Assembly (NCBI RefSeq): GCF_013087525.1
Contig: NZ_JABFCS010000001.1
Location: forward strand, 2,852,001 to 2,916,000
Origin: Ramlibacter montanisoli
GTDB lineage: Bacteria > Pseudomonadota > Gammaproteobacteria > Burkholderiales > Burkholderiaceae_C
Reading direction: 5' to 3'
Length of the DNA: 64,000 nucleotides
The position numbers were made by a program, and so were the translations under genes. Shown piece by piece: positions 18,874 to 31,053 of this stretch. Numbering within the stretch: the first letter of the stretch is position 1; the number at the start of each line of letters is the position of its first letter. The notes below the pieces were generated by a model. That model had not been told where the DNA came from and did not search any database. It saw only the letters and a program-made list of their open reading frames with translations.

Positions 18874-20127
18874 TCAATCCGCCTGCTTGCGCAGGAAGGC
18901 CGGGATCTCGAAGTCGTCCATCCCGCCGCTGGAGAGGGCGTCCACCTTGGCCGCCGCCTGCGTGCGGTTGGTGCGCCAGACGCTGGGCACCGCCAGGCCG
19001 CCGTAGTCCGGCTGCTGGGGCGGCGTGACGCCGGCCGACTGCATCTCGCGGGTGACGATTGCGCCCGGGCCGGCCACCGCGTTGTGGATGGTCGGCACGT
19101 TGAAGGGCACGTTGTCGGTGCCGGTGCGCAGCACCTGCAGGGGCGGCGCCGTGCGGCGCTGCTGGCCCTGGCGCGACAGGCCGGTGGCCACCACCGTGAC
19201 GCGGACCTGGTCGCCCAGCTCGTCGTCGTAGGCGGTGCCGTAGATCACGTGCGCGTCCGGCGAGGCGTAGGCGCGGATGGTGTTCATCGCCAGCTTGGAC
19301 TCCGACAGCTTCAGGCTGCCCTTGGCCGCGGTGATCAGCACCAGCACGCCCTTGGCGCCCGAGAGGTCGATGCCTTCCAGCAGCGGGCAGGCCACCGCCT
19401 GTTCGGCGGCGATGCGGGCGCGGTCCGGGCCGGCGGCGATCGCCGTGCCCATCATCGCCTTGCCCGGCTCGCCCATCACCGTGCGCACGTCCTCGAAGTC
19501 CACGTTGACGTGGCCGGGGACGTTGATGATCTCGGCGATGCCGCCCACGGCGTTCTTCAGCACGTCGTTGGCGTGCGCGAAGGCCTCGTCCTGGGTGACG
19601 TCGTCGCCCAGCACTTCCAGCAGCTTCTCGTTCAGCACCACGATCAGCGAGTCGACGTTGGCTTCCAGCTCGGACAGGCCGTTGTCGGCGTTGGTCATGC
19701 GGCGGCCGCCTTCCCAGTCGAAGGGCTTGGTCACCACGCCGACCGTGAGGATGCCCATCTCCTTGGCCACGCGCGCGATCACCGGCGCGGCGCCGGTGCC
19801 CGTGCCGCCGCCCATGCCGGCCGTGATGAACAGCATGTGCGCGCCCGAGATCGCCTCTCGGATGCTCTCCACCGCCAGTTCCGCGCACTCGCGGCCCTTT
19901 TCCGGCTTGCTGCCGGCGCCCAGCCCGCTGCCGCCCAGCTGGATGTGCTTGTGCGCCGAGCTGCGCGCGAGCGCCTGGGCATCGGTGTTGGCGCAGATGA
20001 ACTCCACGCCCTGCACGTTGCGCTCGATCATGTGCGCCACGGCATTGCCCCCGCCACCGCCCACGCCGATCACCTTGATCTGCGTGCCCTGGTGGAACTC
20101 CTCGACTTCGATCATTTCGATGCTCAT
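18874..20127 (-). CDS. ftsZ: Cell-division GTPase FtsZ
   Basis: FtsZ is the tubulin homologue that assembles the division ring. The 417-residue protein shows GVGGGGGNAVAHM at the nucleotide-binding N-terminus, the tubulin signature GGGTGTGAAP, the T7 loop region NVDFEDVRTVM, and a C-terminal FtsA/ZipA-binding peptide DDFEIPAFLRKQ. The start is the ATG at 20127 (MSIEMIEVEEF), with the site AGGAGT 6 bases before it; ten extra in-frame codons upstream lack a ribosome site. It is intact, unlike ftsA just before it, and a hairpin terminator follows. Confidence 0.98.
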   Translation of the reverse strand: MSIEMIEVEEFHQGTQIKVIGVGGGGGNAVAHMIERNVQGVEFICANTDAQALARSSAHKHIQLGGSGLGAGSKPEKGRECAELAVESIREAISGAHMLFITAGMGGGTGTGAAPVIARVAKEMGILTVGVVTKPFDWEGGRRMTNADNGLSELEANVDSLIVVLNEKLLEVLGDDVTQDEAFAHANDVLKNAVGGIAEIINVPGHVNVDFEDVRTVMGEPGKAMMGTAIAAGPDRARIAAEQAVACPLLEGIDLSGAKGVLVLITAAKGSLKLSESKLAMNTIRAYASPDAHVIYGTAYDDELGDQVRVTVVATGLSRQGQQRRTAPPLQVLRTGTDNVPFNVPTIHNAVAGPGAIVTREMQSAGVTPPQQPDYGGLAVPSVWRTNRTQAAAKVDALSSGGMDDFEIPAFLRKQAD

Positions 20128-20273
20128 TGCGTACTCCTGATTCGTTGCAGTTGCCACTGACTGGTTTGTTGGTATTGCGTCATCAACGCAGGAACGGTGG
20201 ATCGGTGCACCGACTTCGCTCCTTTCTGCGGGGTGGACTCCCGCGCGCCAGCCACAAGCGGTAGGGACTCATG

Positions 20274-21505
20274 TCAGAAGTTCCCCACGATGAAATCCTT
20301 GATGCGCCCGAAAGCGGTCTTGACCGAGCCGTGCTGCTGCGCGACCTTGATGCCGCGCACGCGCGCCAGCCGCGCCTCCTCCAGCAGCCCCATGACCGTC
20401 GCGGCGCGGGCTGCGCCACCATGTCCGACAGCGCGCCGACGTAGCGGGGCAGGCCGCGCCGCACCGGTTTCAGGAAGGAAGATGTCCTCGCCCAGTTCGA
20501 CCATTCCCGGCATGACCGCGCTGCCGCCGGTGATGACGATGCCGGAGGACAGCACTTCCTCGTAGCCCGACTCGCGCACCACCTGCTGCACCAGCGAGAA
20601 GATCTCCTCGACGCGCGGCTCGATCACGCCGGCCAGGGCCTGGCGCGAGAGCATGCGGGGCCCGCGGTCGCCCAGCCCCGGCACTTCGACCTGGGTCTCG
20701 GGGTCGGCCAGCAGCTGCTTGGCGAAGCCCGATTCCACCTTGATGTCCTCGGCGTCCTTGGTCGGCGTGCGCAGCGCCATCGCGATGTCGCTGGTGATCA
20801 GGTCTCCGGCGATCGGGATCACGGCGGTGTGGCGGATCGCCCCACCGGTGAAGATCGCCACGTCGGTGGTGCCGGCGCCGATGTCCACCAGCGCCACCCC
20901 GAGTTCCTTCTCGTCTTCCGACAGCACGGCGCTGCTGGAGGCCAGCGGGTTGAGCAGCAGTTGCTCCACCTCAGGCCGCAGCGGCGCACGCACTTGATGA
21001 TGTTCTCGGCCGCGCTCTGGGCGCCGGTGACGATGTGCACCTTGGCTTCCAGCCGGATGCCGCTCATGCCGATCGGCTCCTTCACGTCCTGGCCGTCGAT
21101 CACGAATTCCTGCGGCTCCACCAGCAGCAGGCGCTGGTCGGTGGAGATGTTGATCGCGCGCGCCGTCTCGACCACGCGCGCCACGTCGGCCGGCGTCACC
21201 TCGCGGTCCTTCACCGCCACCATGCCGCTGGAGTTGATGCCGCGGATGTGGCTGCCCGTGATCCCCGTGTAGACGCGGGTGATCTTGCAGTCCGCCATCA
21301 GCTCGGCTTCCTTGAGCGCCTGCTGGATGCTCTGGACGGTGGCGTCGATGTTCACGACGACGCCGCGCTTCAAGCCGTTGGACGGGGCGACGCCCAGCCC
21401 CGCGAGCTTGAGTTCGCCGCCCGGCATGACCTCGGCCACCACCGCCATCACCTTGGCCGTGCCGATGTCGAGTCCGACGACGAGATCCTTGTAGTCCTTG
21501 GCCAT
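20274..21505 (-). CDS. ftsA: Cell-division protein FtsA, several frame breaks in this sequence
   Basis: FtsA is the actin-like ATPase that anchors FtsZ to the membrane. Readable blocks are LVVGLDIGTAKVMAVV, the TRVYTGITGSHI region, ALVDIGAGTTDVAIF, and the C-terminal SVKTAFGRIKDFIV. Three breaks are present. One base is lost near 20972 (CGL to EVEQLL). Further on, a TTCC tandem duplication at 20473-20480 and a lost base at 20408-20410 put about 20 codons out of frame, hiding the conserved VRRGLPRYVGALSDMVAQP block. Corrected length is about 409 residues. It sits 13 bases after ftsQ and 146 bases before ftsZ. Confidence 0.93.
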
Positions 21506-21518
21506 CCTCGTTCGTTCC

Positions 21519-22303
21519 TCAGTTCCTCTTGGTGACCGCGTCCTGCGTGGTCACTCCCCTCAACTTCACCGCGTAGCCATCCGTGTGCCGCAGGTCCGCG
21601 GTCACCAGGGCCTCGGGCCTGCGGCCGTACTTCGCCGTCACCTGCGTGAGCGTCTGCGCGAAGCGCTGGCTGCGCGCCAGCACTTCCTCCGTCGTTCCCC
21701 GTCCCAGTTCCACCGTCGCACCGCTGTCCAGGTGCAGCGACCAGCCGCCGCGACCGCTCAGCACCACCTGCTCGATGCCCAGCTCGAGCCGCTCCAGCAG
21801 GGGCTTGAGGCCGCGGTACATCGCCAGCACCTGCGCCGCCGACCCGTCGGGGCCCACCAGGCGCGGCATGTCGTCCTGCTCCACGTCGCCCGGGTTGGCC
21901 TCGAACACTTCGCCGAAGGTGTTGACCAGGCGCGACTCCGAGTCGCCGCCCCAGAAGGCCTGCGGCTCGTGCTCCTGCAGTTCCACCCGCAGCCGGTTGG
22001 GGAACTGGCGCTTGACGATCGCCTGCCGCACCCAGGGCACGGCCTCGAAGGCCTCGCGGGCCTTCTGCAGGTCCACCGTGAAGAAGTTGCCGGCCAGCCG
22101 CGGCGCCACGTTCGCGCGCAGCGTCGCCGCGCTGTTGTGCGACACGTCCCCGTGCACCACGATGCCGCCGATGGCGAACACCGGATGGCGCAGCGCCCAC
22201 CAGCCCAGCGCCGCCGCCAGCAGCAGGCCGCAGGCGACGAACAGCACCGTGGCGGTGATGTGCATCAGCCTGACGTCCACCGGGACCGACGGCGCCTTCT
22301 TCC

Positions 22304-22307
<4 letters not shown>
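21519..22307 (-). CDS. ftsQ: Cell-division protein FtsQ
   Basis: This 262-residue bitopic membrane protein scaffolds FtsL and FtsB in the divisome. It has a short cytoplasmic N-terminus, one membrane helix at about residues 17-38, then a POTRA domain beginning [12 protein letters not shown] and the FtsQ domain, with [24 protein letters not shown] as its hallmark (shown here only as its start, [11 protein letters not shown]). The ATG overlaps the ddl stop as ATGA. The reading frame is unbroken. Confidence 0.95.
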
Positions 22308-23268
<961 letters not shown>

Positions 23269-23272
<4 letters not shown>

Positions 23273-24681
23273 GCGCGGCCTCCCATCTCGACCACCTTCG
23301 CCGGCACGGCGCCGATGGAGCCGGCGCCCATGCACATCACCACGTCGCCGTCGCGGGCGGTGTCCAGGATGGCTTGCGGCAGGTCCGCGATGTCGGCGAC
23401 GAACTGCGGCTCCACCTTGCCGGACACGCGCACGGCCCGCGCCAGCGAGCGGCCGTCGGCGGCCACGATCGGTTCCTCGCCGGCCGAGTACACCTCGGCC
23501 AGCAGCACGGTATCGGCCGTACCCAGCACCTGCACGAAGTCCTCGAAGCAGTCGCGGGTGCGCGTGTAGCGGTGCGGCTGGAAGGCCAGCACGATGCGCT
23601 GCCCGGGGAAGGCGCCGCGCGCGGCGGCCAGCGTGGCGCGCATCTCCACCGGGTGGTGGCCGTAGTCCTCGATGATGGTGAACTTGCCGCCGCCCTGGGC
23701 CGCCGGCACCGGCACCTCGCCGTAGCTCTGGAAGCGACGGCCGACGCCGCGGAACTCCGACAGCGCCTTCATCACCGCGTCGTCCGGGATGTTCAGCTCG
23801 ACGCCGATCGCGATCGCCGACAGCGCATTGAGCACGTTGTGCATGCCCACCAGGTTCAGCTTCACGTGCATGTCGGGCAGCGTGACGCCATTGCGCCGCT
23901 GCACGGTGAAGTGCATCTGCGGGCCGACCGCCTTCACGTCCACGGCGCGCACCTGCGCGTCCTCGCGCAGTCCGTAGGTGGTCACCGGGCACTGCACCTC
24001 GGGGATGATGGAGCGCACCGCTTCGTCGTCGATGCACAGGATCGCCGTGCCGTAGAAGGGCATGCGCTGCAGGAAGGTGACGAAGGCCTTCTTCAGGTTG
24101 TTGAAGTCGTGGCCGTAGGTGTCCATGTGGTCGGCGTCGATGTTGGTCACCACCGCCATCACCGGGAACAGGTTCAGGAAGGACGCATCGGACTCGTCGG
24201 CCTCCACCACGATGTAGTCGCCCGAGCCGAGCTTCGCGTTGGCGCCGGCGCTGTTCAACTTGCCGCCGATCACGAAGGTGGGGTCCAGGCCGCCTTCGGC
24301 CAGCACGCTGGCCACCAGGCTGGTGGTCGTGGTCTTGCCGTGCGTGCCGGCGATCGCGATGCCCGATTTCAGGCGCATCAGCTCCGCGAGCATCACGGCG
24401 CGCGGCACGATCGGGATCTTGCGCTTGCGCGCCGCGACCACCTCCGGGTTGTCCTGCTGCACCGCCGTCGACGTGACGACGGCGTCGGCGCCGATCACGT
24501 TGGACGCGCCGTGGCCGACGAAGGTCTGGATGCCCAGCTCCGACAGGCGCCGCAGCGTGGGGCTGTCGGCGATGTCGGAGCCGGAGATCAGGTAGCCGAG
24601 GTTGCGCAGCACTTCGGCGATGCCGGACATGCCGGCACCGCCGATGCCTACGAAGTGGATGTGTTTGATGGCGTGTTTCAT
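23269..24681 (-). CDS. murC: UDP-N-acetylmuramate--L-alanine ligase
   Basis: MurC adds L-Ala to UDP-MurNAc, the first stem-peptide step. The 470-residue protein begins with a Rossmann motif [17 protein letters not shown], has the P-loop [12 protein letters not shown], the [12 protein letters not shown] block and the late [10 protein letters not shown] block. The frame is unbroken. It overlaps murG (before it) and ddl (after it) by 4 bases, so translation is likely coupled. Confidence 0.98.
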
Positions 24682-25744
24682 CGTGCGAGGGCCTCGCAGG
24701 CGGCGACCACCTGCTCGGTCGCCTGGGTCTTTTCGAGTTTCTTGGCCGCCGCGGCGCACCGCAGCAGTTCGGCGCGATCCAGCTCCTGCAGGAAGGTGGA
24801 CAGCGATTCGGGCGTGAGTTCGCTTTGCGGGACGAGCCAGCCGCCGCCGGCATCGACCAGGAATTTCGCGTTGGTGGTCTGGTGGTCGTCCACCGCATGC
24901 GGGAAGGGCACGAACAACGCGGGCGCGCCGACGGCGGCGAGCTCCGTCACGGTGCTGGCACCGGCACGGCAGATCACCAGGTCGGCTTCGGCATAGGCGC
25001 TCGCCGTGTCGTCGATGAAGGGCGTGAGTTCCGCTTCGACGCCCGCCGCCGCGTAGTTCGCGCGCAGTTCGTCGATCTGCTTCGCGCCGCTCTGGTGCAG
25101 CACACGCGGCCGTTCTTCCGGCGCGATGCGCGCCAGCGCTTTCGGGACGATCTCGTTCAGCGCCCTGGCGCCCAGGCTGCCGCCCACCACCAGCAGCTTC
25201 AGCGGCCCGTGGCGGCCGGCGAAGCGCGCTTCCGGCGGCGGCTGGCGCAGGAAGGCCTCGCGCAGCGGATTGCCCACCCACTCGCCCTTGGCGATCACCT
25301 GCGGGAAGGCGCTGTACACGCGGTCGGCGACGCCGGCCAGCACCTTGTTGGCCATGCCGGCCACCGAGTTCTGCTCGTGCAGCACCAGCGGCTTTCCCAG
25401 CAGCACGCTCATCATGCCGGCGGGGAAGGTGATGTAGCCGCCCAGGCCGACCACCACGTTCGGCTGCACGCGCCGCACACCACCTGGATGCTTTGCCAGA
25501 AGGCGCGCAGCAGCTTCAGCGGCAGCAGCACCAGCGTGCGGATGCCCTTGCCGCGCACGCCACCGAAGGCGATGGTCTCCAGCGGGAAGCCGCGCGGCGG
25601 CACCAGCTGGCTTTCCATGCTGTCGGGCGCGCCCAGCCAGTGGACACGCCAGCCGCGCGCGCGCAGCGCCTCGGCCACGGCCAGGCCGGGGAAGATATGG
25701 CCGCCGGTGCCGCCCGCCATCACGAGTGCCGTGCGTTCGCTCAT
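24678..25744 (-). CDS. murG: MurG N-acetylglucosaminyltransferase, frameshift in this sequence
   Basis: MurG adds GlcNAc to lipid I to make lipid II at the inner face of the membrane. The N-terminal half starts [17 protein letters not shown], and the C-terminal half has [40 protein letters not shown] and [12 protein letters not shown]. They lie in different frames, joined around 25476-25480 in GTGGTGTG. Either two extra bases or one missing base would explain it; the corrected length is about 355 residues. It overlaps ftsW by 4 bases. Confidence 0.95.
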
Positions 25745-26987
25745 GTGCGGCCTCCGCGCATCAGCGTGCGGTTTTCATGGTCGATGCGCAGCACCACCGC
25801 GATCGCCACCACGTTCATCAGCACGGCGGAGCCGCCGTACGACATCAGCGGCAGCGTCAGCCCTTGGTCGGCAGCGCGCCCAGGTTCACGCCCATGTTGA
25901 TGAAGGCCTGGAAGCCGATCCAGATGCCGACGCCCTGCGCCACCAGGCCGGCGAACACGCGGTCCAGCGCGATCGCCTGCCGGCCGATGTGCATGATCCG
26001 GCGCGTCATCCACAGGAACAGGCCGATCAGGGCCACCACGCCGACCAGGCCGAACTCCTCGCCGATCACGGCCAGCAGGAAGTCGGTGTGCGCCTCCGGC
26101 AGCCAGTGCAACTTCTCGACGCTGCCGCCGAGGCCGACGCCGAAGATCTCGCCGCGGCCGATGGCGATCAGCGAGTGCGACAGCTGGTAGCCCTTGCCCA
26201 AGGCGTGCTTCTCGCTCCAGGGATCGAGGTAGGCGAAGATGCGCTCGCGCCGCCAGTCCGACAGCGCGATCATCAGCATGAAGGCGACGGTGATCACCGC
26301 CGCGATCAGGAAGAACATGCGCGCGTTCACGCCGCCCAGGAACAAGATGCCCATCGCGATCACGGCGATCACCATGAAGGCGCCCATGTCGGGCTCGGCC
26401 AGCAGCAGCACGCCGACGATGGCGACCGCGGCGGCCATCGGCAGCACGGCGCGGAAGAAGCGCTCCTTCACCTCCATCTTGCGCACCATGTAGTTGGCGG
26501 CATAGAGCAGCACGGCGAACTTCGCGAGCTCGGAAGGCTGGAAGGACGCGGGGCCCAGCGTGATCCAGCGGCGCGCGCCGTTGACGCCCTTGCCGATGTG
26601 CGGAATCAGCACCAGCACCAGCAGCAGCAGCGAGGCCACGAACAGCCAGGGCGCGATGCGCTCCCAGGTCTCCACCTTCACCTGGAAGGCCAGCAGGCCC
26701 ACCACGAAGGACAGGCCGAGGTACAGCGCGTGGCGGCTGAGGAAGAAGGTGTGCGCGTAGCGTCCGAACTTCGGGTTGTCCGGCAGCGCGATGGAGGCCG
26801 AGTACACCATCACCAGGCCCCAGGCCAGCAGGGCGACGGTGACCCAGAGCAAGGCGGGGTCGAAGGAAGCCTGGCCGGCGGGATGACGGGACATGTCATG
26901 CCGGCCGGGCGCCGGCATCCAGGCAGAGTCCGGTCCGCTGCCGAAGGGATTGCGCGTCCAGCCGGCGATGACCTGGGCGAAGCTCAA
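25741..26987 (-). CDS. ftsW: Division SEDS glycosyltransferase FtsW, frameshift near the C-terminus
   Basis: FtsW polymerises septal peptidoglycan with FtsI. SEDS motifs are clear: [60 protein letters not shown], and [10 protein letters not shown]. One base is missing next to 25860; restoring it joins GALPTKG to [10 protein letters not shown]. The best start is TTG at 26987, which overlaps the murD stop and follows a strong AGGGAGGTGAGG site, giving about 415 residues. An ATG at 26894 ([10 protein letters not shown]) gives 384 residues but lacks a ribosome site. The first 31 codons come from a REP-like element. Confidence 0.94.
26881..26960. repeat. REP-like palindromic element at the 5' end of ftsW
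   Basis: A hairpin with arms ATGCCGGC and GCCGGCAT around a 5-base loop (26898-26918) lies within sequence whose minus strand reads like dispersed elements with the pattern CTGGATGCCGGC...GGCATGACA. Its translation ([19 protein letters not shown]) is also typical of such elements. It lies between the TTG and ATG candidate starts of ftsW. Confidence 0.5.
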
Positions 26988-28498
26988 GCCTCACCTCCCT
27001 GCACCATGGCACCGGCCTCGTCGGCCACCGCCTGCACCGCGGCGCGGAACACTTCGGCGCGATGCGGGTAGTTGCGGAACATGTCGAAGCTGGCGCAGGC
27101 CGGCGACATGAGCACGGCGTCGCCCGCGTGCGCGCGCTGGGTCGCGAGCTTCACGGCTTCTTCCATCGTGGCGGCATCGGCCAGCGGCACGCCGGTGGAC
27201 TCCAGCACGGCGCGGATCTGCGGGCCGTCGCGCCCGATCAGCACGACGCTGCGCGCGAAGCGCGCCACCGGCGCCGCCAGCGGCGCGAAGTCCTGGCCCT
27301 TGCCGTCGCCGCCGAGGATCACCACCAGCTTGCGTTCGGCGCCCAGGCCGTGCAGCGCGGCGACGGTCGCGCCGACGTTGGTGCCCTTGCTGTCGTCGAA
27401 GTACTCGACGCCGTTGACGATGGCCACCGGCTCCACGCGGTGCGGCTCGCCGCGGTATTCGCGCAGGCCGTACAGCATGGGGCCGAGCTGGCAGCCGGCG
27501 GAAATGGCCAGCGCGAGGGCGGCCAGCGCGTTGATCGCGTTGTGGCGGCCGCGGATGCGCAGGGCATCGGCGGGCATGAAACGCTGGAGGTGGATTTCCT
27601 CCTCCTCGTCCTTGCGGCGCTTCTCGGTCTCGTCGGCGTCGTGCGCGCGGACCAGCCAGGCCATGTCGTTGACGATCTCCAGGCCGAAGTCGCCCGGCCG
27701 CCTGGGCAGGTCGCCGCCGAAGGTCACGTAGTCGCGCTGCTCGTACTTGCCGCCCTTCAGGCGCACCGGTTCGGGCAGCATCTTCATCACCAGCGGGTCC
27801 TCGCGATTGAGCACCATGCGCGCGGTCTTGCCGAAGACGCGCGACTTCGCTTCGGCATACGCCTCCATGGTGCCGTGCCAGTCCAGGTGGTCCTGCGTCA
27901 CGTTCAGCACGGTGGCCGCGGTCGGCTCGAAATCGGTCGCGCCATCGAGCTGGAAGCTGGAAAGCTCCAGCACCCAGACCTGCGGCAGCGCGCCCGCCTC
28001 GCGCTTCTGCGCCAGCGTGTCCAGCAGCGTCGGGCCGATGTTGCCGGCCACCGCCACGGTCTTGCCGCTGCGCTCCACGAGCTGGCCGGTGAGCGCGGTC
28101 ACCGTCGTCTTGCCGTTGGTGCCGGTCACCGCCAGCACCGCCGGGTGGTAGCCGTTTTCCTGGCGCAGCGCGGCCAGCGCGTCGGCGAACAGGCCCAGCT
28201 CGCCGCTGACCCGCACGCCGGCGGCGCGCGCGGCCTGCTCCACGGGCGCCACCTGCTGGGGCGTGAGCCCAGGGCTGCGCAGCACCAGCGCCTGCCCTTG
28301 GGCGAGTTGCGCGTCGAATTCGCCGTGCACGAAGCGCGCCTGCGGCACCTGCTCGCGCAGCAGTTCCAGCTGCGGCGGCGCCTCGCGCGTGTCGGCCACC
28401 GTCACCTGCGCGCCCTGCGCCGCGCACCAGCGCGCCATCGCCAGCCCGGATGCACCGCAGCCGAGGACGAGGACGGGTCGATCGCGCAGTTGTTCCAT
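26984..28498 (-). CDS. murD: UDP-N-acetylmuramoyl-L-alanine--D-glutamate ligase
   Basis: MurD adds D-Glu to UDP-MurNAc-L-Ala. The N-terminus [16 protein letters not shown] is the UDP-binding Rossmann motif, the P-loop is [13 protein letters not shown], and [16 protein letters not shown] and [15 protein letters not shown] are family blocks. At 504 residues it is longer than the roughly 440-residue E. coli enzyme; part of the extra length is a charged insert ([16 protein letters not shown]) in the C-terminal half. It shares one base with the mraY stop (TGATG) and 4 bases with ftsW. The frame is intact. Confidence 0.97.
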   Translation of the reverse strand: MEQLRDRPVLVLGCGASGLAMARWCAAQGAQVTVADTREAPPQLELLREQVPQARFVHGEFDAQLAQGQALVLRSPGLTPQQVAPVEQAARAAGVRVSGELGLFADALAALRQENGYHPAVLAVTGTNGKTTVTALTGQLVERSGKTVAVAGNIGPTLLDTLAQKREAGALPQVWVLELSSFQLDGATDFEPTAATVLNVTQDHLDWHGTMEAYAEAKSRVFGKTARMVLNREDPLVMKMLPEPVRLKGGKYEQRDYVTFGGDLPRRPGDFGLEIVNDMAWLVRAHDADETEKRRKDEEEEIHLQRFMPADALRIRGRHNAINALAALALAISAGCQLGPMLYGLREYRGEPHRVEPVAIVNGVEYFDDSKGTNVGATVAALHGLGAERKLVVILGGDGKGQDFAPLAAPVARFARSVVLIGRDGPQIRAVLESTGVPLADAATMEEAVKLATQRAHAGDAVLMSPACASFDMFRNYPHRAEVFRAAVQAVADEAGAMVQGGEA

Positions 28499-29676
28499 CA
28501 CCGCAGCTTCAGGGTGGACAGGCCGATGAGGCACAGCAGCATGGTGATGATCCAGAAGCGGACCACGACCTGCGTCTCCTTCCATCCGGTCTTCTCGAAA
28601 TGGTGGTGCAGCGGCGCCATCAGCAGGATGCGCCGGCCCTCGCCATAGCGGCGCTTGGTGTACTTGAAGTACATCACCTGCACCATCACGGAGATCGCTT
28701 CCACCACGAAGATGCCGCCCATGATGGCCAGCACGATCTCCTGGCGCACGATGACGGCGATGGTGCCGAGCGCGCCGCCCAGCGCGAGTGCACCGACGTC
28801 GCCCATGAACACCTGCGCCGGGTGGGCGTTGAACCAGAGGAAGGCGAGGCCCGCCCCGGCGACCGCCGCGCAGAAGATCAGCAGCTCGCCGGAGCCCGGG
28901 ATGTAGGGCAGCAGCAGGTACTTCGAGTAGTTCACGTTGCCCGTCACGTAGGCGAACACGCCCAGCGCGGAGCCCACCATCACCACCGGCATGATCGCCA
29001 GGCCGTCCAGGCCGTCGGTGAGGTTCACCGCATTGCTGGAGCCCACGATCACGAAGTAGGTCATGATCACGAAGCCGAACACGCCCAGCGGGTAGCTGAT
29101 CTCCTTGACGAAGGGCACCAGCAGGTTGGCCTTGGGCGGCAGGTTCATGTCGAAGCCGGAACGGACCCAGTCGAAGAACAGGCCCAGCACGCGCACGTTG
29201 GTCGTCTCCGACACGCTGAAGGCAAGGTAGAGCGCAGCGACCAGCCCGATCAGCGACTGCCAGAAGTACTTCTCGCGCGAACGCATGCCTTCCGGGTCCT
29301 TGTTGACCACCTTGCGCCAGTCGTCCACCCAGCCGATGGCGCCGAAACCCAGCGTCACCAGCATCACGATCCAGACGAAGCGGTTGGTCCAGTCGAACCA
29401 CAGCACGGTGGAGACCGTGATCGAGATCAGGATCAGCACCCCGCCCATGGTGGGCGTGCCGCTCTTGACCAGGTGCGTCTGCATCGCGTACTCGCGCACC
29501 GGCTGGCCGATCTTCAGCGCGGCCAGGCGACGGATCACCCAGGGGCCGGCGATGATGCCGATCAGCAGCGCGGTCATGGCCGCCATCACCGCGCGGAAGG
29601 TGATGTACTGGAACACCCGCATGAAACCGAACTCGTGCCCATGGCTTTGCAGCCACGCGGCGAGGCTGACGATCAT
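28498..29676 (-). CDS. mraY: Phospho-N-acetylmuramoyl-pentapeptide transferase
   Basis: MraY transfers phospho-MurNAc-pentapeptide to undecaprenyl phosphate, making lipid I. The 392-residue protein has about ten membrane helices. Visible active-site blocks are the paired Asp motif [17 protein letters not shown], the nucleotide block [13 protein letters not shown], and the late [12 protein letters not shown]. It overlaps murF by 4 bases. The length is slightly above the E. coli enzyme (360), as is normal for Burkholderiales. Confidence 0.98.
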   Translation of the reverse strand: MIVSLAAWLQSHGHEFGFMRVFQYITFRAVMAAMTALLIGIIAGPWVIRRLAALKIGQPVREYAMQTHLVKSGTPTMGGVLILISITVSTVLWFDWTNRFVWIVMLVTLGFGAIGWVDDWRKVVNKDPEGMRSREKYFWQSLIGLVAALYLAFSVSETTNVRVLGLFFDWVRSGFDMNLPPKANLLVPFVKEISYPLGVFGFVIMTYFVIVGSSNAVNLTDGLDGLAIMPVVMVGSALGVFAYVTGNVNYSKYLLLPYIPGSGELLIFCAAVAGAGLAFLWFNAHPAQVFMGDVGALALGGALGTIAVIVRQEIVLAIMGGIFVVEAISVMVQVMYFKYTKRRYGEGRRILLMAPLHHHFEKTGWKETQVVVRFWIITMLLCLIGLSTLKLR

Positions 29677-31048
29677 CGGGCTCCTCCCTGTGCTTGTCCT
29701 GGTGCGTGGGCCATGACCGCCTCCACCACCCGTTCCATCTTCATGAAGCGCGACCCCTTCACCAGCACGCTGTGCGTCCCGGCCAGCGCCTGCAGCACCG
29801 CCGCATTGAGCGCTTCGACGTCCTGGAAATGCCGGCCCTTCATCTCGGCGGCCTGCTGGCCGAGCGTGAAGAGCTGCTCGATGCCGCGCTGGCGCGCGTA
29901 GTCGCCCACCTCGGCATGGAAGGCGGGGCCCTGGTCACCAACCTCGCCCATGTCGCCCAGCACCAGCAGGCGCGGACCCGGCAGTTCGGCCAGCACGTCG
30001 ATCGCCGCGCGCACCGAGTCCGGGTTGGCGTTGTAGGTGTCGTCCACCAGCGTCAGCGTGCGGCCGGCGAGCTGCACGCCGTGCGCGCGCGAGCGGCCCT
30101 TCACCGGCTCGAAGCTCTCGAGCCCGCGCACGATGGCCGCCAGCGGCACGCCGGCGGCGAGCGCGCAGGCGGACGCCGCCAGCGCGTTGCGCACGTTGTG
30201 GCGGCCGGCGATATGGAGTCGGAAACTCATCGGACCGGCGGGCGTTTCCGCCCGGACCTGCCAATGCCCCTCTTGCCATTCAGACCCGGCCAGAAACAGG
30301 TCGGCGCCGCTGTCGCGCGCGTCGCCGAAAGTCATGCAGGGGCGCGCGCCGGCGAGCCCCGTCCAGAGCATCGTGAATGCATCGCCGGCGGGAAACACCG
30401 CCACGCCCTGGGGCGGAAGCGCCGAGAACACGCAGCCGTTTTCCTGCGCCACCGCTTCCACCGTGGCCATGAACTCCTGGTGCTCGCGCTGCGCGTTGTT
30501 CACCAGGGCCACGGTCGGCCCGGCGATGTTCGCCAGGTAGGCGATCTCCCGGGATGGTTCATCCCCAGCTCGATCACGCCGATGCGGTGCGCGCCCGTCA
30601 GGCGCAGCAGCGTCAGCGGCAGGCCGATGTCGTTGTTCAGGTTGCCCTGCGTCGCCAGGTGGTGGCTGGGCTGCCAGGCCTTGAGGATGGACGCGACCAT
30701 CTGCGTCACCGTGGTCTTGCCGTTGCTGCCCGTGACCGCGATCAAGGGCAGCTGGTAGCGGCGGCGCCAGGCCTGCGCCAGCACGCCGAGTGCGATCTTG
30801 CTGTCGGCCACTTCGATGCCGGGCATGCCCGCGGGCAGCCGGCCGGGCTGCGCGATGGCCGCGACCGCGCCCTTGGCCCGCGCGTCGGCGATGAAGTCGT
30901 TGGCGTCGAAGCGTTCGCCCTTGAGCGCGACGAACAGGTCGCCGGCTTCCAGCGTGCGGGTGTCGGAGTGCACGCGCCTGACCTGCACGCTGCCGTCGCC
31001 GACGAGCCGGCCGCCGATCCAGTCGGCCGCCTGCTTCAGGTTGAACAT
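29673..31048 (-). CDS. murF: UDP-N-acetylmuramoyl-tripeptide--D-Ala-D-Ala ligase, frameshift in this sequence
   Basis: MurF adds D-Ala-D-Ala to the tripeptide, using the product of Ddl. The N-terminal part has [17 protein letters not shown] and the P-loop [13 protein letters not shown]. The C-terminal part has [26 protein letters not shown] and [10 protein letters not shown]. One base has been lost in the C-run at 30548-30550; restoring it converts the garbled run after GMNHPG into [20 protein letters not shown]. Corrected length is 458 residues. The ATG at 31048 lies 5 bases after the murE stop. Confidence 0.96.
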
Positions 31049-31053
31049 GTGGA

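Noticed and set aside
17776..20160. A 794-codon plus-strand open frame opposite lpxC and ftsZ
   Set aside because: It is antisense to two intact, highly conserved genes and has no recognisable domain.
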